Program-made: the position numbers and the translations under genes
The notes under the pieces: model-generated
Databases searched by the model: none
The model's input: the letters and a program-made list of their open reading frames with translations, nothing else
What the model was told of the DNA's origin: nothing
In this document: positions 17,501 through 25,290 of the stretch, piece by piece
Position numbering within the stretch: position 1 is the first letter of the stretch
Layout: each line of letters opens with the position of its first letter
DNA from: Hyphomicrobiales bacterium
GTDB taxonomy: Bacteria > Pseudomonadota > Alphaproteobacteria > Rhizobiales > Kaistiaceae
Reading direction: 5' to 3'
Assembly (NCBI GenBank): GCA_017305635.1
Contig: JAFKKF010000013.1
Coordinates: 338,992-402,991 of the forward strand
Length of the DNA stretch: 64,000 bases

Positions 17501-20033
17501 TTCGGTGGTCGATGACCGCCTCATCTCGATGAAGGCGGTCGACGTGCCGGCGGAAGGCACCACCGTCGACCTCCCGGTCACCGACGCCTGGGGCCCGGGC
17601 GCCTACGTCACGGCCACGCTCTACCGCCCGATGGACGTGGCGGCGAAGCGGATGCCTGCGCGCGCGCTCGGCCTCACCTGGGCAAAGGTCGCCCCGGGCG
17701 ACCGCCAGCTCGACGTGTCGCTCGGCGTCACCGACGAGATGCGGCCGCGCGGCGCGATGACGATTCCGGTCTCGATCAACAACCTGAAGGCGGGAAGCGA
17801 CGCCTATGTCACCGTCACAGCGGTCGATGTCGGCATCCTCAACCTCACCAATTTCAAGGTGCCCGATCCGGACGGCTGGTACTTCGGCCAGCGCAAGCTC
17901 GGCATGGAGATCCGCGACCTCTACGGGCTGCTGATCGACCGCATGGCGGGCGTGCCCGGCATCATCCGCTCGGGCGGCGATGGCGGCGCGGTGCGCCTCA
18001 TGGCCCCGCCGCCGACGCAGAAGCTGGTCGCGTTCTATTCGGGCATCGTCAAGGTCGGCGCCGACGGCAAGGCCACGGTGTCGTTCGATATCCCCGAGTT
18101 CAACGGCAGCGTCCGCGTCATGGCGATCGCCTGGACGAAGGACGCGGTCGGCCATGCCAGCAAGGACGTGATCGTCCGCGACCCGGTCGTGGTGACCTCG
18201 AGCATCCCGCGCTTCCTCCTCGACGGCGACGCCTCGCGTCTCCTCGTCGAGATCGACAATGTCGCGGGCGAGGCGGGCGAGTACCGGCTGAACGTCACGC
18301 CGGGCGACGGCATCGGCATCGCCGATGCCGACCAGAACCGCACCGTCACGCTCGCCGCCAAGCAGCGGTTGAGCTTCAACATACCGATCACGGCACAGGC
18401 GATCGGCGACTTCACGGTACGCGTCGACCTCGTCACGCCGAAGGCCGAGGACTTCCCGCAGGAGCTCGCCATCGGCGTCCGCCCGGCAGGTTCCCCGGTC
18501 ACGCGGCGGAACGTCGTCGCGCTGAATGGCGGCGGCACGCTCACCGTCGGGCCCGATGCCATCGCCGAGTTCGTGCCGGGCACGCAGTCAATTGGCGTTT
18601 CCATCGGCGGCGCCAGCCGGCTCGACGTCGCCGGCATCCTGCAGGCGCTCGACCGCTACCCCTATGGCTGCGTCGAGCAATTGACGAGCCGCGCCATGCC
18701 GCTCGTCTATCTCGACGACGTCGCCGTCTCCATCGGCCTCGGCACCGACAAGGCGGTGCGCGAGCGGGTGCAGAAGGCGATCACGGCCGTGCTCGCCGAC
18801 CAGGATTCGATGGGCTCGTTCGGCCTCTGGGGGCCGTACAATACCGGCGACCTGTGGCTCGATTCCTACGTCACCGACTTCCTGACGCGGGCATCGGAGA
18901 AGGGCTATGACGTGCCGAAGGTGGCGCGCGACCTCGCCCTCGACAACCTCCTCAACCGCATCAACTATGCCGAGGACTTCGAAAAGGGCGGCGAGGACAT
19001 CGCCTACGCCCTCTACGTGCTGGCGCGGAGCGGCAGGGCGGCGATCGGAGACCTTCGCTACTATGCGGAGACCAAGCTCGCGAACTTCCGCACGGCGCTC
19101 GCCAAGGCCCAGATCGGCGCGGCGCTCGCCCTCTACGGCGACCGGCAGCGCTCGGCCGTGGCCTTCAAGGCGGCGCTTGCCAGCCTCGACGGGTCGGACG
19201 ACTACAAGATCTGGCGCGGCGACTACGGCACGATGCTGCGTGACCGGGCCGCCGTGCTGACGCTCGCCGCCGAGAGCAGCGATCCGTCGGTCGACGTGCG
19301 CGCGCTCATCGCCAAGGTCGCGGCCGAGGCGGATGCGCGCAACTATACCAGCACGCAGGAGAATGCCTGGATGATGCTCGCCGCCGCGGCGCTCATCAAG
19401 GATGCCTCGAAGACGCAGTTCGAGATCGACGGCTCGGCCGTCGCCGGGCCGCTCTTCAAGCGTTTCCTTGGCGAGAAGATCGAGGCGACGCCGGTCTCGA
19501 TCAAGAACCTCGGCGGCGACACGCTCGACGCGGTGGTGGCGGCGACCGGCGTGCCGAAGGTCCCGGACCCGGCCGGCGGCAACGGTTTCACCATCGAGCG
19601 CCACTACTACACGCCGGACGGCGAGGAGCTCGACAACATCGACAGCGTCGCGCAGAACACGCGCGTCGTCGTCGAGGTGACGGTGACCGCCGATGGCGAC
19701 CGCGAGGGCCAGGTGCTCATCGTCGATCCGGTCCCTGCCGGATACGAGATCGAGAACCCGGACGTGTCGGCGAGCGGCGAGACCGAGGCCTTCGACTGGC
19801 TCGACGGCATCGAGCGCGAGGCGGCGCATACGGAGGCCCGCACCGACCGCTTCGTCGCCGCACTCAACCGCAAGCAGGGCGATCCGCTCGAATACAGCGT
19901 CGCCTATTCGATGCGCGCGGTATCGCCGGGCAAGTTCACGCTCGCCGCCGCGACGGTGGAGGACATGTACCGTCCCGGCCTGCAGGCGCGCACCGACCAG
20001 ACCACCGTCGAGGTGATCGGGCCGACGCGGTAA
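14523..20033 (+). CDS. Bacterial alpha-2-macroglobulin (thioester protease trap)
   Basis: 1836 residues. A Sec signal (about 1-33, ending TASA) is followed by a PAN/apple-like Cys-rich module (DACKAACLSDTTCRAFTFQ to GTCYLKNDFG), a short TPR-like helical part, a long series of macroglobulin beta-domains, the thioester motif YPYGCVEQ (C1383, Q1386) with its helical domain, and a final beta-domain. The family traps attacking proteases covalently in the periplasm and is usually paired with PBP1C, as here (4 bases to the next start). Unlike E. coli YfhM I see no lipobox Cys after the signal, so it looks soluble. The start is supported by GGAGAG 5 bases upstream. Confidence 0.92.
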   Translation: MRNVVGATRRTIFLSLALLGALIAGPMATASAEPRIITTPNADYAGFDMKTLKGVKLDACKAACLSDTTCRAFTFQQKAGTCYLKNDFGVLAAAQGMTAGRVVEAVDFTPSLERKRIGELDFLSLAFVDEARALAGSIKKKFDPAEGSYQALRDAGGIAYRAGNYDDAVEDFGKALAIADDNPGLWLDFAYANLGLKPDSWSDKQTAAQNVTAGAIAAYIRADEPANLASALALIGDGFQLREIWKPAYRAYRKSIALLPNDDVKARYEKVIAGHGFRITGTDVDSDSASPRICVNFSDPLPVSRSDLADFVTVSGGDGLSVEPEKSQICIDGAKHGGRYQLRVRAGLPSSDGESLLKPADIAVYVKDRSPFVGFAGNAYVVPAGQGASIPITSVNTDKIKATIYRIGDRGLAGKLRDAQFLKQIEQYSADDIADSKGEQVWTGEIDVTPKLNENVVTAIPVAEVVPDLKAGVYVITGKAAEAQRDSWSTLATQWFVVSDLGLTTLSGNDGIHAIVRSLSDAKAVAGVKLRLIATNDQILGEAVTDADGHARFEPGLARGAGGMAPQILDASTDGGDYTFLDLTRAAFDLSDRGVDGRPAPSALDVFLTPERGIYRPGETLHLTGLVRDTRANATTGLKMTLVVERPDGVEALRETLSDEGAGGYSADYAFPAAAMRGAWHAKLYADPKGTALADVSVLVEDFEPERLAFDLATKATALAAGEPASIDLDARYLYGATAPNLSVEGDIDVRPVSTLAAFPNFTFGLADDSAGPSRNPLDIDATTDEDGKASFDVSLPELPASTRPFQAKLIIRLADTNGRSVERTLSLPVKSAGALIGIHPLFDAAKGVDEGSNARFEVIDVAPDGTRVAASGLAWKLERLETSYQWYKTYDGWDYELITNAKRVAAGTVDAKADGPVTIEGPVDWGKYRLTVSQESGTPAATSVEFNAGWYVGTATSETPDVLRVALDKPAYRIGETAKLRLDPRFAGVALVSVVDDRLISMKAVDVPAEGTTVDLPVTDAWGPGAYVTATLYRPMDVAAKRMPARALGLTWAKVAPGDRQLDVSLGVTDEMRPRGAMTIPVSINNLKAGSDAYVTVTAVDVGILNLTNFKVPDPDGWYFGQRKLGMEIRDLYGLLIDRMAGVPGIIRSGGDGGAVRLMAPPPTQKLVAFYSGIVKVGADGKATVSFDIPEFNGSVRVMAIAWTKDAVGHASKDVIVRDPVVVTSSIPRFLLDGDASRLLVEIDNVAGEAGEYRLNVTPGDGIGIADADQNRTVTLAAKQRLSFNIPITAQAIGDFTVRVDLVTPKAEDFPQELAIGVRPAGSPVTRRNVVALNGGGTLTVGPDAIAEFVPGTQSIGVSIGGASRLDVAGILQALDRYPYGCVEQLTSRAMPLVYLDDVAVSIGLGTDKAVRERVQKAITAVLADQDSMGSFGLWGPYNTGDLWLDSYVTDFLTRASEKGYDVPKVARDLALDNLLNRINYAEDFEKGGEDIAYALYVLARSGRAAIGDLRYYAETKLANFRTALAKAQIGAALALYGDRQRSAVAFKAALASLDGSDDYKIWRGDYGTMLRDRAAVLTLAAESSDPSVDVRALIAKVAAEADARNYTSTQENAWMMLAAAALIKDASKTQFEIDGSAVAGPLFKRFLGEKIEATPVSIKNLGGDTLDAVVAATGVPKVPDPAGGNGFTIERHYYTPDGEELDNIDSVAQNTRVVVEVTVTADGDREGQVLIVDPVPAGYEIENPDVSASGETEAFDWLDGIEREAAHTEARTDRFVAALNRKQGDPLEYSVAYSMRAVSPGKFTLAAATVEDMYRPGLQARTDQTTVEVIGPTR

Positions 20034-20037
20034 GGCG

Positions 20038-22380
20038 ATGAGCGAGACGGCCGGTGAAGCCCGCAACGCCAACCTCTCCCCGGTGGGGAGAGGTCCGGGC
20101 GATTTGGCGAGCGGAGCGAGACTAGTCGCCGGGGGCGAGGGGGAAATGCCCTCCCCGGCCAGCGAACAGCCCCCTCCCCCTCTTCCTCCAGGTTCGCCGC
20201 AGGCTCACCAAGAGGAAGAGCCCTCTCCCCACCGGGGCGAAGGGGTGCCCTTGCTTGCGCAGGCTCAGCTACGGCGGCGGAAGCGCTGGCCGCGCGTCGC
20301 CGCATGGACCGCGGCCGGCATCGCCTATGCCGCAGCGATCGTCGGCGTGGTCGGCCTCGCCTGGGTGCAGCATCTCGAAGCCACCCTGCCCCCGGTTCCC
20401 GATCCGGCGAAGCTCGCCGTCTCGGCCATCGTGGTCGACCGCAACGGCAAGCTCCTCCGCCCCTTCACCACCGATGACGGGCGCTGGCGCCTGCCGGTGG
20501 CGGTGAAGGACGTCGACCCGCGCTTCCTCAAGATGCTGGTCGGCTACGAGGACAGGACCTACGCCACCCATGACGGCATCGACTACAAGGCGATGCTGCG
20601 CGCCGCCGGCCAGTTCGTGCTCGCCGGCGGGCACGTCGTCTCGGGCGGCTCGACGCTCACCATGCAGGTGGCGCGGCTCATCGAAGGTGCGCCGACCCGC
20701 AACGCCTTCGACAAGGTGCGCCAGATGGTGCGGGCGCGCGACCTCGAGGCGCATCTCTCCAAGGACCAGATCCTCGACCTCTATCTGCAACTCGCCCCCT
20801 ATGGCGGCAATATCGAGGGCGTGCGCGCGGCGAGCCTCGCCTATTTCGGCAAGGAGCCGGCGCGGCTGACGCTCGCGGAAGCCGCGCTTCTCGTCGCCCT
20901 GCCCCAGTCTCCCGAGGCCCGGCGGCCCGACCGGGATGCCAATGCCGCCCGCGACGCGCGCGACCGCGTGCTCGACCGTCTGGCCGCGGCCGGCGTGATC
21001 AATGCCGACGAGGCCGAGGCGGCGAAGGGCGAGCGGGTGCCGGCGGCGCGCCGGCAGTTCCCGATGCTCGCCGCCCATCTCGGCCAGGAGGCGGTGATCG
21101 AAGCCCCCGGCGAGCCGGTCCACAAGCTGACCGTCGACCGCGAGCTGCAATCCTCGCTGGAGGCGCTCGCCGCCGAACATGCCGCCGGCTTCGGGCCGAA
21201 GGTTTCCATCGCCATCGTCGTCGCCGACCACTTCACCGGCGACATTGTCGCCTCGGTCGGATCGGCCGGGCTTTTCGAGCAGGACCGCAACGGCCATGTC
21301 GACATGACGCGGGCGCTGCGCTCGCCGGGTTCGACGCTGAAGCCGTTGATCTACGGCCTCGCCTTCGAGCAGGGCCTGTGCACGCCGGAAAGCCTGATCG
21401 AGGACCGGCCGACCGGCTTCGGCTCCTATGCGCCGACCAATTTCGACGGCTTCCATCGCGGCACGGTGACGATCCGCGAGGCGCTGACGCAATCGCTCAA
21501 CGTGCCGGCGATCATCGCGCTCGATGCCGTGGGACCCTCGCGCCTCGTCGCCCGCATGAAGCGCGCCGCGATCACGCCGGTACTGCCCGACCAGTCGGCG
21601 CCGGGCCTCGCCGTCGGCCTCGGCGGCATCGGCATATCGCTCCGCGACCTCGTCCAGCTCTATGCCGCGATCGCCCGCGGCGGCACGCCGGTGATGCTCC
21701 GCGACGGCATCGGGCCGGCACCGGCGGCGATGACCGGCGAGGTCGCGCCGGTGCTCTCGCCGCAGGCGGCGTGGTACGTCTCGGACGTGCTCGCCGACAC
21801 CCCGCCGCCGGTCAACGGCTCGCCCGGCCAGATCGCCTACAAGACCGGCACCTCCTACGGCTATCGCGACGCCTGGGCGGTCGGCTATGACGGCGCCTAT
21901 GTCGTCGGCATCTGGGTCGGACGCCCCGACGGCACGCCGGTGCCGGGCATTGCCGGCATCACCGCCGCCGCGCCCATCCTATTCGAGGCCTTCGACCGGA
22001 TCGGCGCGCGGCGCGCGCCGCTGAAGAAGCGCCCGCCGGGGACGCTGGTCGTCTCCTCGACATCGCAGCTCCCCCTCCCCCTCCGCCGCTTCCGGCATCC
22101 GAACGAACAGGTGGTCGCCGCCGACAGCGACCCGCAGATCTCCTATCCGCAGGACGGCGTGCAGGTAGATCTCGGCATCAAGGAAGGCGATCCGACGCCG
22201 CTGGTCATCAAGGTCAGGAACGGCGCGCCGCCCTTCACCTTCTACGCCAACGGCGTGCCGATCGGGCAGGAACCGTTCGAGCGTGCCGAGCAATGGCAGC
22301 CGGACGGGCCGGGCTTCGTGACGCTGTCGGTGGTCGACTCGACCGGCAAGTCCGATCGTGTGACGGTGTTCGTCGAATAG
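20038..22380 (+). CDS. pbpC: Penicillin-binding protein 1C (peptidoglycan glycosyltransferase/transpeptidase)
   Basis: 780 residues. A membrane anchor lies near residues 82-106 (WPRVAAWTAAGIAYAAAIVGVVGLAW). The GT51 glycosyltransferase has catalytic E171 in YEDRTYATHDGID and GGSTLTMQVARL. The transpeptidase has S432-TLK, SLN (in QSLNVPA) and K602-TGTS. A C-terminal BiPBP_C beta-domain follows. It is probably co-transcribed with the alpha-2-macroglobulin gene, the usual partnership for wall repair. Oddity: the first ~70 residues are low-complexity and encoded by a GC-rich palindromic repeat. An in-frame GTG at 20245 just before the conserved part is an alternative start. Confidence 0.92.
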   Translation: MSETAGEARNANLSPVGRGPGDLASGARLVAGGEGEMPSPASEQPPPPLPPGSPQAHQEEEPSPHRGEGVPLLAQAQLRRRKRWPRVAAWTAAGIAYAAAIVGVVGLAWVQHLEATLPPVPDPAKLAVSAIVVDRNGKLLRPFTTDDGRWRLPVAVKDVDPRFLKMLVGYEDRTYATHDGIDYKAMLRAAGQFVLAGGHVVSGGSTLTMQVARLIEGAPTRNAFDKVRQMVRARDLEAHLSKDQILDLYLQLAPYGGNIEGVRAASLAYFGKEPARLTLAEAALLVALPQSPEARRPDRDANAARDARDRVLDRLAAAGVINADEAEAAKGERVPAARRQFPMLAAHLGQEAVIEAPGEPVHKLTVDRELQSSLEALAAEHAAGFGPKVSIAIVVADHFTGDIVASVGSAGLFEQDRNGHVDMTRALRSPGSTLKPLIYGLAFEQGLCTPESLIEDRPTGFGSYAPTNFDGFHRGTVTIREALTQSLNVPAIIALDAVGPSRLVARMKRAAITPVLPDQSAPGLAVGLGGIGISLRDLVQLYAAIARGGTPVMLRDGIGPAPAAMTGEVAPVLSPQAAWYVSDVLADTPPPVNGSPGQIAYKTGTSYGYRDAWAVGYDGAYVVGIWVGRPDGTPVPGIAGITAAAPILFEAFDRIGARRAPLKKRPPGTLVVSSTSQLPLPLRRFRHPNEQVVAADSDPQISYPQDGVQVDLGIKEGDPTPLVIKVRNGAPPFTFYANGVPIGQEPFERAEQWQPDGPGFVTLSVVDSTGKSDRVTVFVE
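20068..20247. repeat. Palindromic repeat element lying in the 5' end of pbpC
   Basis: A perfect 9-3-9 palindrome (CCTCTCCCC-ggt-GGGGAGAGG) at 20073-20093 begins the stretch. A related copy (CCCTCTCCCCACCGGGGCGA) is near 20221, and an internal pair CTCTTCCTC / GAGGAAGAG is at about 20180-20220. This is the look of the GC-rich intergenic repeats common in Hyphomicrobiales, here read through in frame as the Pro/Glu-rich PBP1C N-terminus (residues about 12-70). Repeat identity is by resemblance; copies elsewhere in the genome would confirm it. Confidence 0.55.
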
Positions 22381-22421
22381 CATCGCCGGCCGCGCCAATA
22401 TCCATCCGAACCAGGGAAGCC

Positions 22422-24263
22422 ATGATCAAGACGGTCCGCATCACGCATCTCGGCGGCGCCCTCAAGGGCAAGGTGCAGGAGTTCCCGGGCGACACGCGCT
22501 CGATCCTCTTCGGCCGCGAGGCGGGGCCGGACGGCGTCACCTTCCCGCCGACCGACCGGATCGTCGGCCGCAAGCATTTCAGCCTCGACAACAAGAGCGG
22601 GGACTTCAAGGTCACGCTCATCGGCAGCGACCACTACGTCGAGGTCAATGGCCACCCGGCGGAAATCGGCGTGCCGATACGGAGCGGCTCGGTGTTCCGG
22701 CTCGGCGACGAGAAGGGGCCGACCTTCCGGGTCGATTTCGAGGAGGCGGAGGCAGCGGCCGCCGACGACGACAACCGCACGCAGCGGAACAAGGTGCGCA
22801 CCAGCGCCTTCGACGCGGTCGGCGGCCTGCGGCGAAAGATGATGGCGGGCGGCCTCGCGGCGCTCGTCCTCTTCGCCGGCGTCGGCGGCGCGCTCTACTA
22901 CATCATCGAGAAGGAGCGCTCGCTCGACGAGCAGTTCGCCGACCTGCAGGAACGCGCCAGCCAGACCTTCCTGCAGGCCGACAAGGACCGGCTGACCAGC
23001 GCCGCCTATCTGGTCGTGATGCAGGACCCTGCCGGCATGGGCGCCGGCGACAAGCAGGGCCAGGCGATCGGCACGGCATGGCCGGTCGCGGACGGCCTCT
23101 TCGCCACCAATGCCCATGTCGCGCTGGCGCTGAACCTGACCGGCGGCAAGAAATTCCTGCTACGCGCGCCGGGCAAGACCGATGGTGGCTACGCCGTCAC
23201 CGCCACCCGCGTGCATCCCGACTATTCGCCCTTCTTCGCGTTCCTCGAGGAACGAAAGCTCGGTGCCTTCTCGCCGAGCGAGTTCAATCCCTTCAACCCG
23301 GTGGGCTCCTATGACGTGGCGCTGCTCGTCGCCGATACCGGCTCCGACAAGCTGCCCCTTCTCGAGCTCGCGCCGCCCGAGGAGATCGCCTCGCTCAAGC
23401 CGGGCGCGCCGCTCGCCTATGCCGGCTATCCGATCGAGGGCACGGTGGATGCCGGCACCGCGCATGCGAGCCCCAACCCGGAACTGAAGTTCGGCAACGT
23501 CTCGGCGCTCAGCGACTTCTTCTTCTTCCCCGCCGAGGCGCCTTACAGCCAGCTCGTCCATCACAGTCTGCCGACGGCGGGCGGCGCCAGCGGCAGCCCG
23601 ATCATCGACACCAAGGGCCACGTGGTCGCCATCCTCTCGGGCGGCAACAACACGCTCGTCGAATCGCCGCAGGGCGGGACAAAGGCGCGGCTCACCAACG
23701 CCGTGCAGACCAACTTCGCGCAGCGCGTCGACCTCCTCCGCGCGCTCATGGCCATGCCCGATCCGCCGCCGCCGCCCGACGCCGCGACCATCGCCTACTG
23801 GCAGTCGCGCGCCGACAAGTTCACCGACTGGGACCACTACGTGGCGGCGAAGGTCGATGCGTTCCGCGTCAGCCTCGCCAATGCCGGCAAGAAGCTCGCC
23901 GAATTGAAGGCCTGCACCGACTGCAGCCTCAAGGACGGGAACACGACCACGTCGGCCTCGCTGGTGCGACGCTCCGAGACCTACCCGGTCAAGGCCGGCG
24001 CGACCTATGGCTTCATCGCCTATGCCAAGGCCAACCAGCGCATCTCGCTCGGCGTCTTCAATGCCGGCAAGATGATCGCCTATGCCGACGAAGGCCGGAA
24101 CGGCGTGCCCAACCTCACCTACCAGGCGCCGGCCGACGGAACCGTGGAGCTGCGCCTGTTCGGCGACGAGAACGACAAGGTCGCCTACACGCTCTACCGG
24201 TTCAGCGACGACGGCCAGCCGCTTGGAATGCCCGAATCCAACGAGCCGCCACCGCTCGAATAG
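22422..24263 (+). CDS. FHA domain - transmembrane - trypsin-fold serine protease
   Basis: 613 residues. An N-terminal FHA-like phosphothreonine-binding domain (about 25-105: LFGRE, RIVGRKHFSL, VNGHP) is followed by one membrane helix at about 141-162, then a chymotrypsin/HtrA-like protease with H232 (TNAHVAL), D298 (SYDVALLVAD) and S390 (GGASGSP). A C-terminal beta-sandwich (about 510-605) resembles PPC-type domains. With FHA in the cytoplasm the protease would face the periplasm, so it could pass a phosphorylation signal to an outside cleavage event; that is inference. AGGGA precedes the ATG. It is 41 bases after pbpC, same strand, and converges with the next gene with one base between stops. 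Confidence 0.85.
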   Translation: MIKTVRITHLGGALKGKVQEFPGDTRSILFGREAGPDGVTFPPTDRIVGRKHFSLDNKSGDFKVTLIGSDHYVEVNGHPAEIGVPIRSGSVFRLGDEKGPTFRVDFEEAEAAAADDDNRTQRNKVRTSAFDAVGGLRRKMMAGGLAALVLFAGVGGALYYIIEKERSLDEQFADLQERASQTFLQADKDRLTSAAYLVVMQDPAGMGAGDKQGQAIGTAWPVADGLFATNAHVALALNLTGGKKFLLRAPGKTDGGYAVTATRVHPDYSPFFAFLEERKLGAFSPSEFNPFNPVGSYDVALLVADTGSDKLPLLELAPPEEIASLKPGAPLAYAGYPIEGTVDAGTAHASPNPELKFGNVSALSDFFFFPAEAPYSQLVHHSLPTAGGASGSPIIDTKGHVVAILSGGNNTLVESPQGGTKARLTNAVQTNFAQRVDLLRALMAMPDPPPPPDAATIAYWQSRADKFTDWDHYVAAKVDAFRVSLANAGKKLAELKACTDCSLKDGNTTTSASLVRRSETYPVKAGATYGFIAYAKANQRISLGVFNAGKMIAYADEGRNGVPNLTYQAPADGTVELRLFGDENDKVAYTLYRFSDDGQPLGMPESNEPPPLE

Positions 24264-24264
24264 G

Positions 24265-25290
24265 TCAGCGGTAGAGGCGGAGCGCGGCCACCCGGTCCTC
24301 GCCACGGAAGGCGTCGGCAGGGACGAGCCCGGCAACGGTATCGGATTCGTAGCGCGCCTCCAGGGCGAATGCCTCGGTCGCGAGCACGGTGCCGGTTTCG
24401 GTACCCGCGAGGTTGCCGGCGCCGTGGAGGGCGAGCACCGCGTCCTCGGCGGGCCTACCCGCCTCGTCGCATACCAGCCCGAAATCGCAGACCACGCGAA
24501 GCGACGGCGCCGATGCGAGGCGGGCACCGGCGATCGCGTCGCTGGCGAGATCGTAGAGCACCGCCTCGCCATCGCCGGCGAGCGCGAAGCGCGGGCGGGC
24601 TTCGCCGAGGGCCGGGCGGATCGCGGCGATGCGGGCTGCGCCTTCGGGACCCGCGGGGCGCAGGAAGAGGACCGGGAGCAGGCCGGTATGCCGTCTGGCG
24701 CCATTCGTCCCGTGGGGGCGGCGCGCGCCGGCGAAGGGCAGCGAGACGAGCCGGCGGCCCCGCGCGCGCCAGTCGGCTTCCGAGGTAGTCGTGCCGCCGG
24801 CACCGGGACTGCCGCCATCATCAGTGATGGCGAGCATGAGGCAGGTGCCACCCGTGCGATCGGCGGCGAGAAGTGCGGCGGCCGCCGCCTCGCGGAAGGC
24901 GGTGCGGTACCAGGCGTCGCGCTGCCAGGCCGGCGGGTCGATGGACGAGACACGTAGCGAGGCGGCGCCCGCGAGCGCCGCGCGGTAGCGCGCGTTCCAG
25001 CGGGCGGGAGCATCCGACGGATTGCCGATCGCCACGGAACTCGCCTCGAAAGCATCGGCATCGAAGGGCAGGACGACGTGGACCGGCAGGCGGAGCGCGG
25101 CGCCCGCCTCGGCGAAGAGAATGTCGGCGCCGGCAGCGAGGCCGCCATGGAGTGCGGTGACGCCCTCGCGGCGGCAAAGCTCGGCAATGGCGGGAACCAG
25201 TCGCGTCTCCTCGGCCGCCTGCGCGGCCGAATCCATGTCGCTTCCGCGGAAGATATGGCCGGCAAATACGGCCGTCACGGGCGTCGTCAT
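24265..25290 (-). CDS. SLOG-like domain protein with C-terminal degenerate nucleotide-cyclase-like region
   Basis: 341 residues, no membrane segment. The N-terminal ~130 residues look like a SLOG (LOG/Rossmann-like) nucleotide-ligand domain: VFAGHIF at the first strand, HGGLAAGADILFAEA at 48-62 and VHVVLPFDADAFEASSV. The C-terminal ~110 residues resemble the end of class III cyclase domains (GTVLATEAFALEA then FRGEDRVAALRLYR), but I see no metal-binding aspartates where a working cyclase needs them, so it is probably a binding or regulatory relic. The ATG overlaps the kinase stop by 4 bases, so the two are co-translated. Family calls are by motif resemblance only. Confidence 0.6.
   Translation of the reverse strand: MTTPVTAVFAGHIFRGSDMDSAAQAAEETRLVPAIAELCRREGVTALHGGLAAGADILFAEAGAALRLPVHVVLPFDADAFEASSVAIGNPSDAPARWNARYRAALAGAASLRVSSIDPPAWQRDAWYRTAFREAAAAALLAADRTGGTCLMLAITDDGGSPGAGGTTTSEADWRARGRRLVSLPFAGARRPHGTNGARRHTGLLPVLFLRPAGPEGAARIAAIRPALGEARPRFALAGDGEAVLYDLASDAIAGARLASAPSLRVVCDFGLVCDEAGRPAEDAVLALHGAGNLAGTETGTVLATEAFALEARYESDTVAGLVPADAFRGEDRVAALRLYR

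Noticed and set aside
14451..18155. Very long open frame antisense to the alpha-2-macroglobulin gene
   Set aside because: High-GC DNA keeps the opposite strand open. The translation is low-complexity Arg/Asp/Gly/Ala with no family motif, and the plus-strand gene has a signal peptide and full domain structure.
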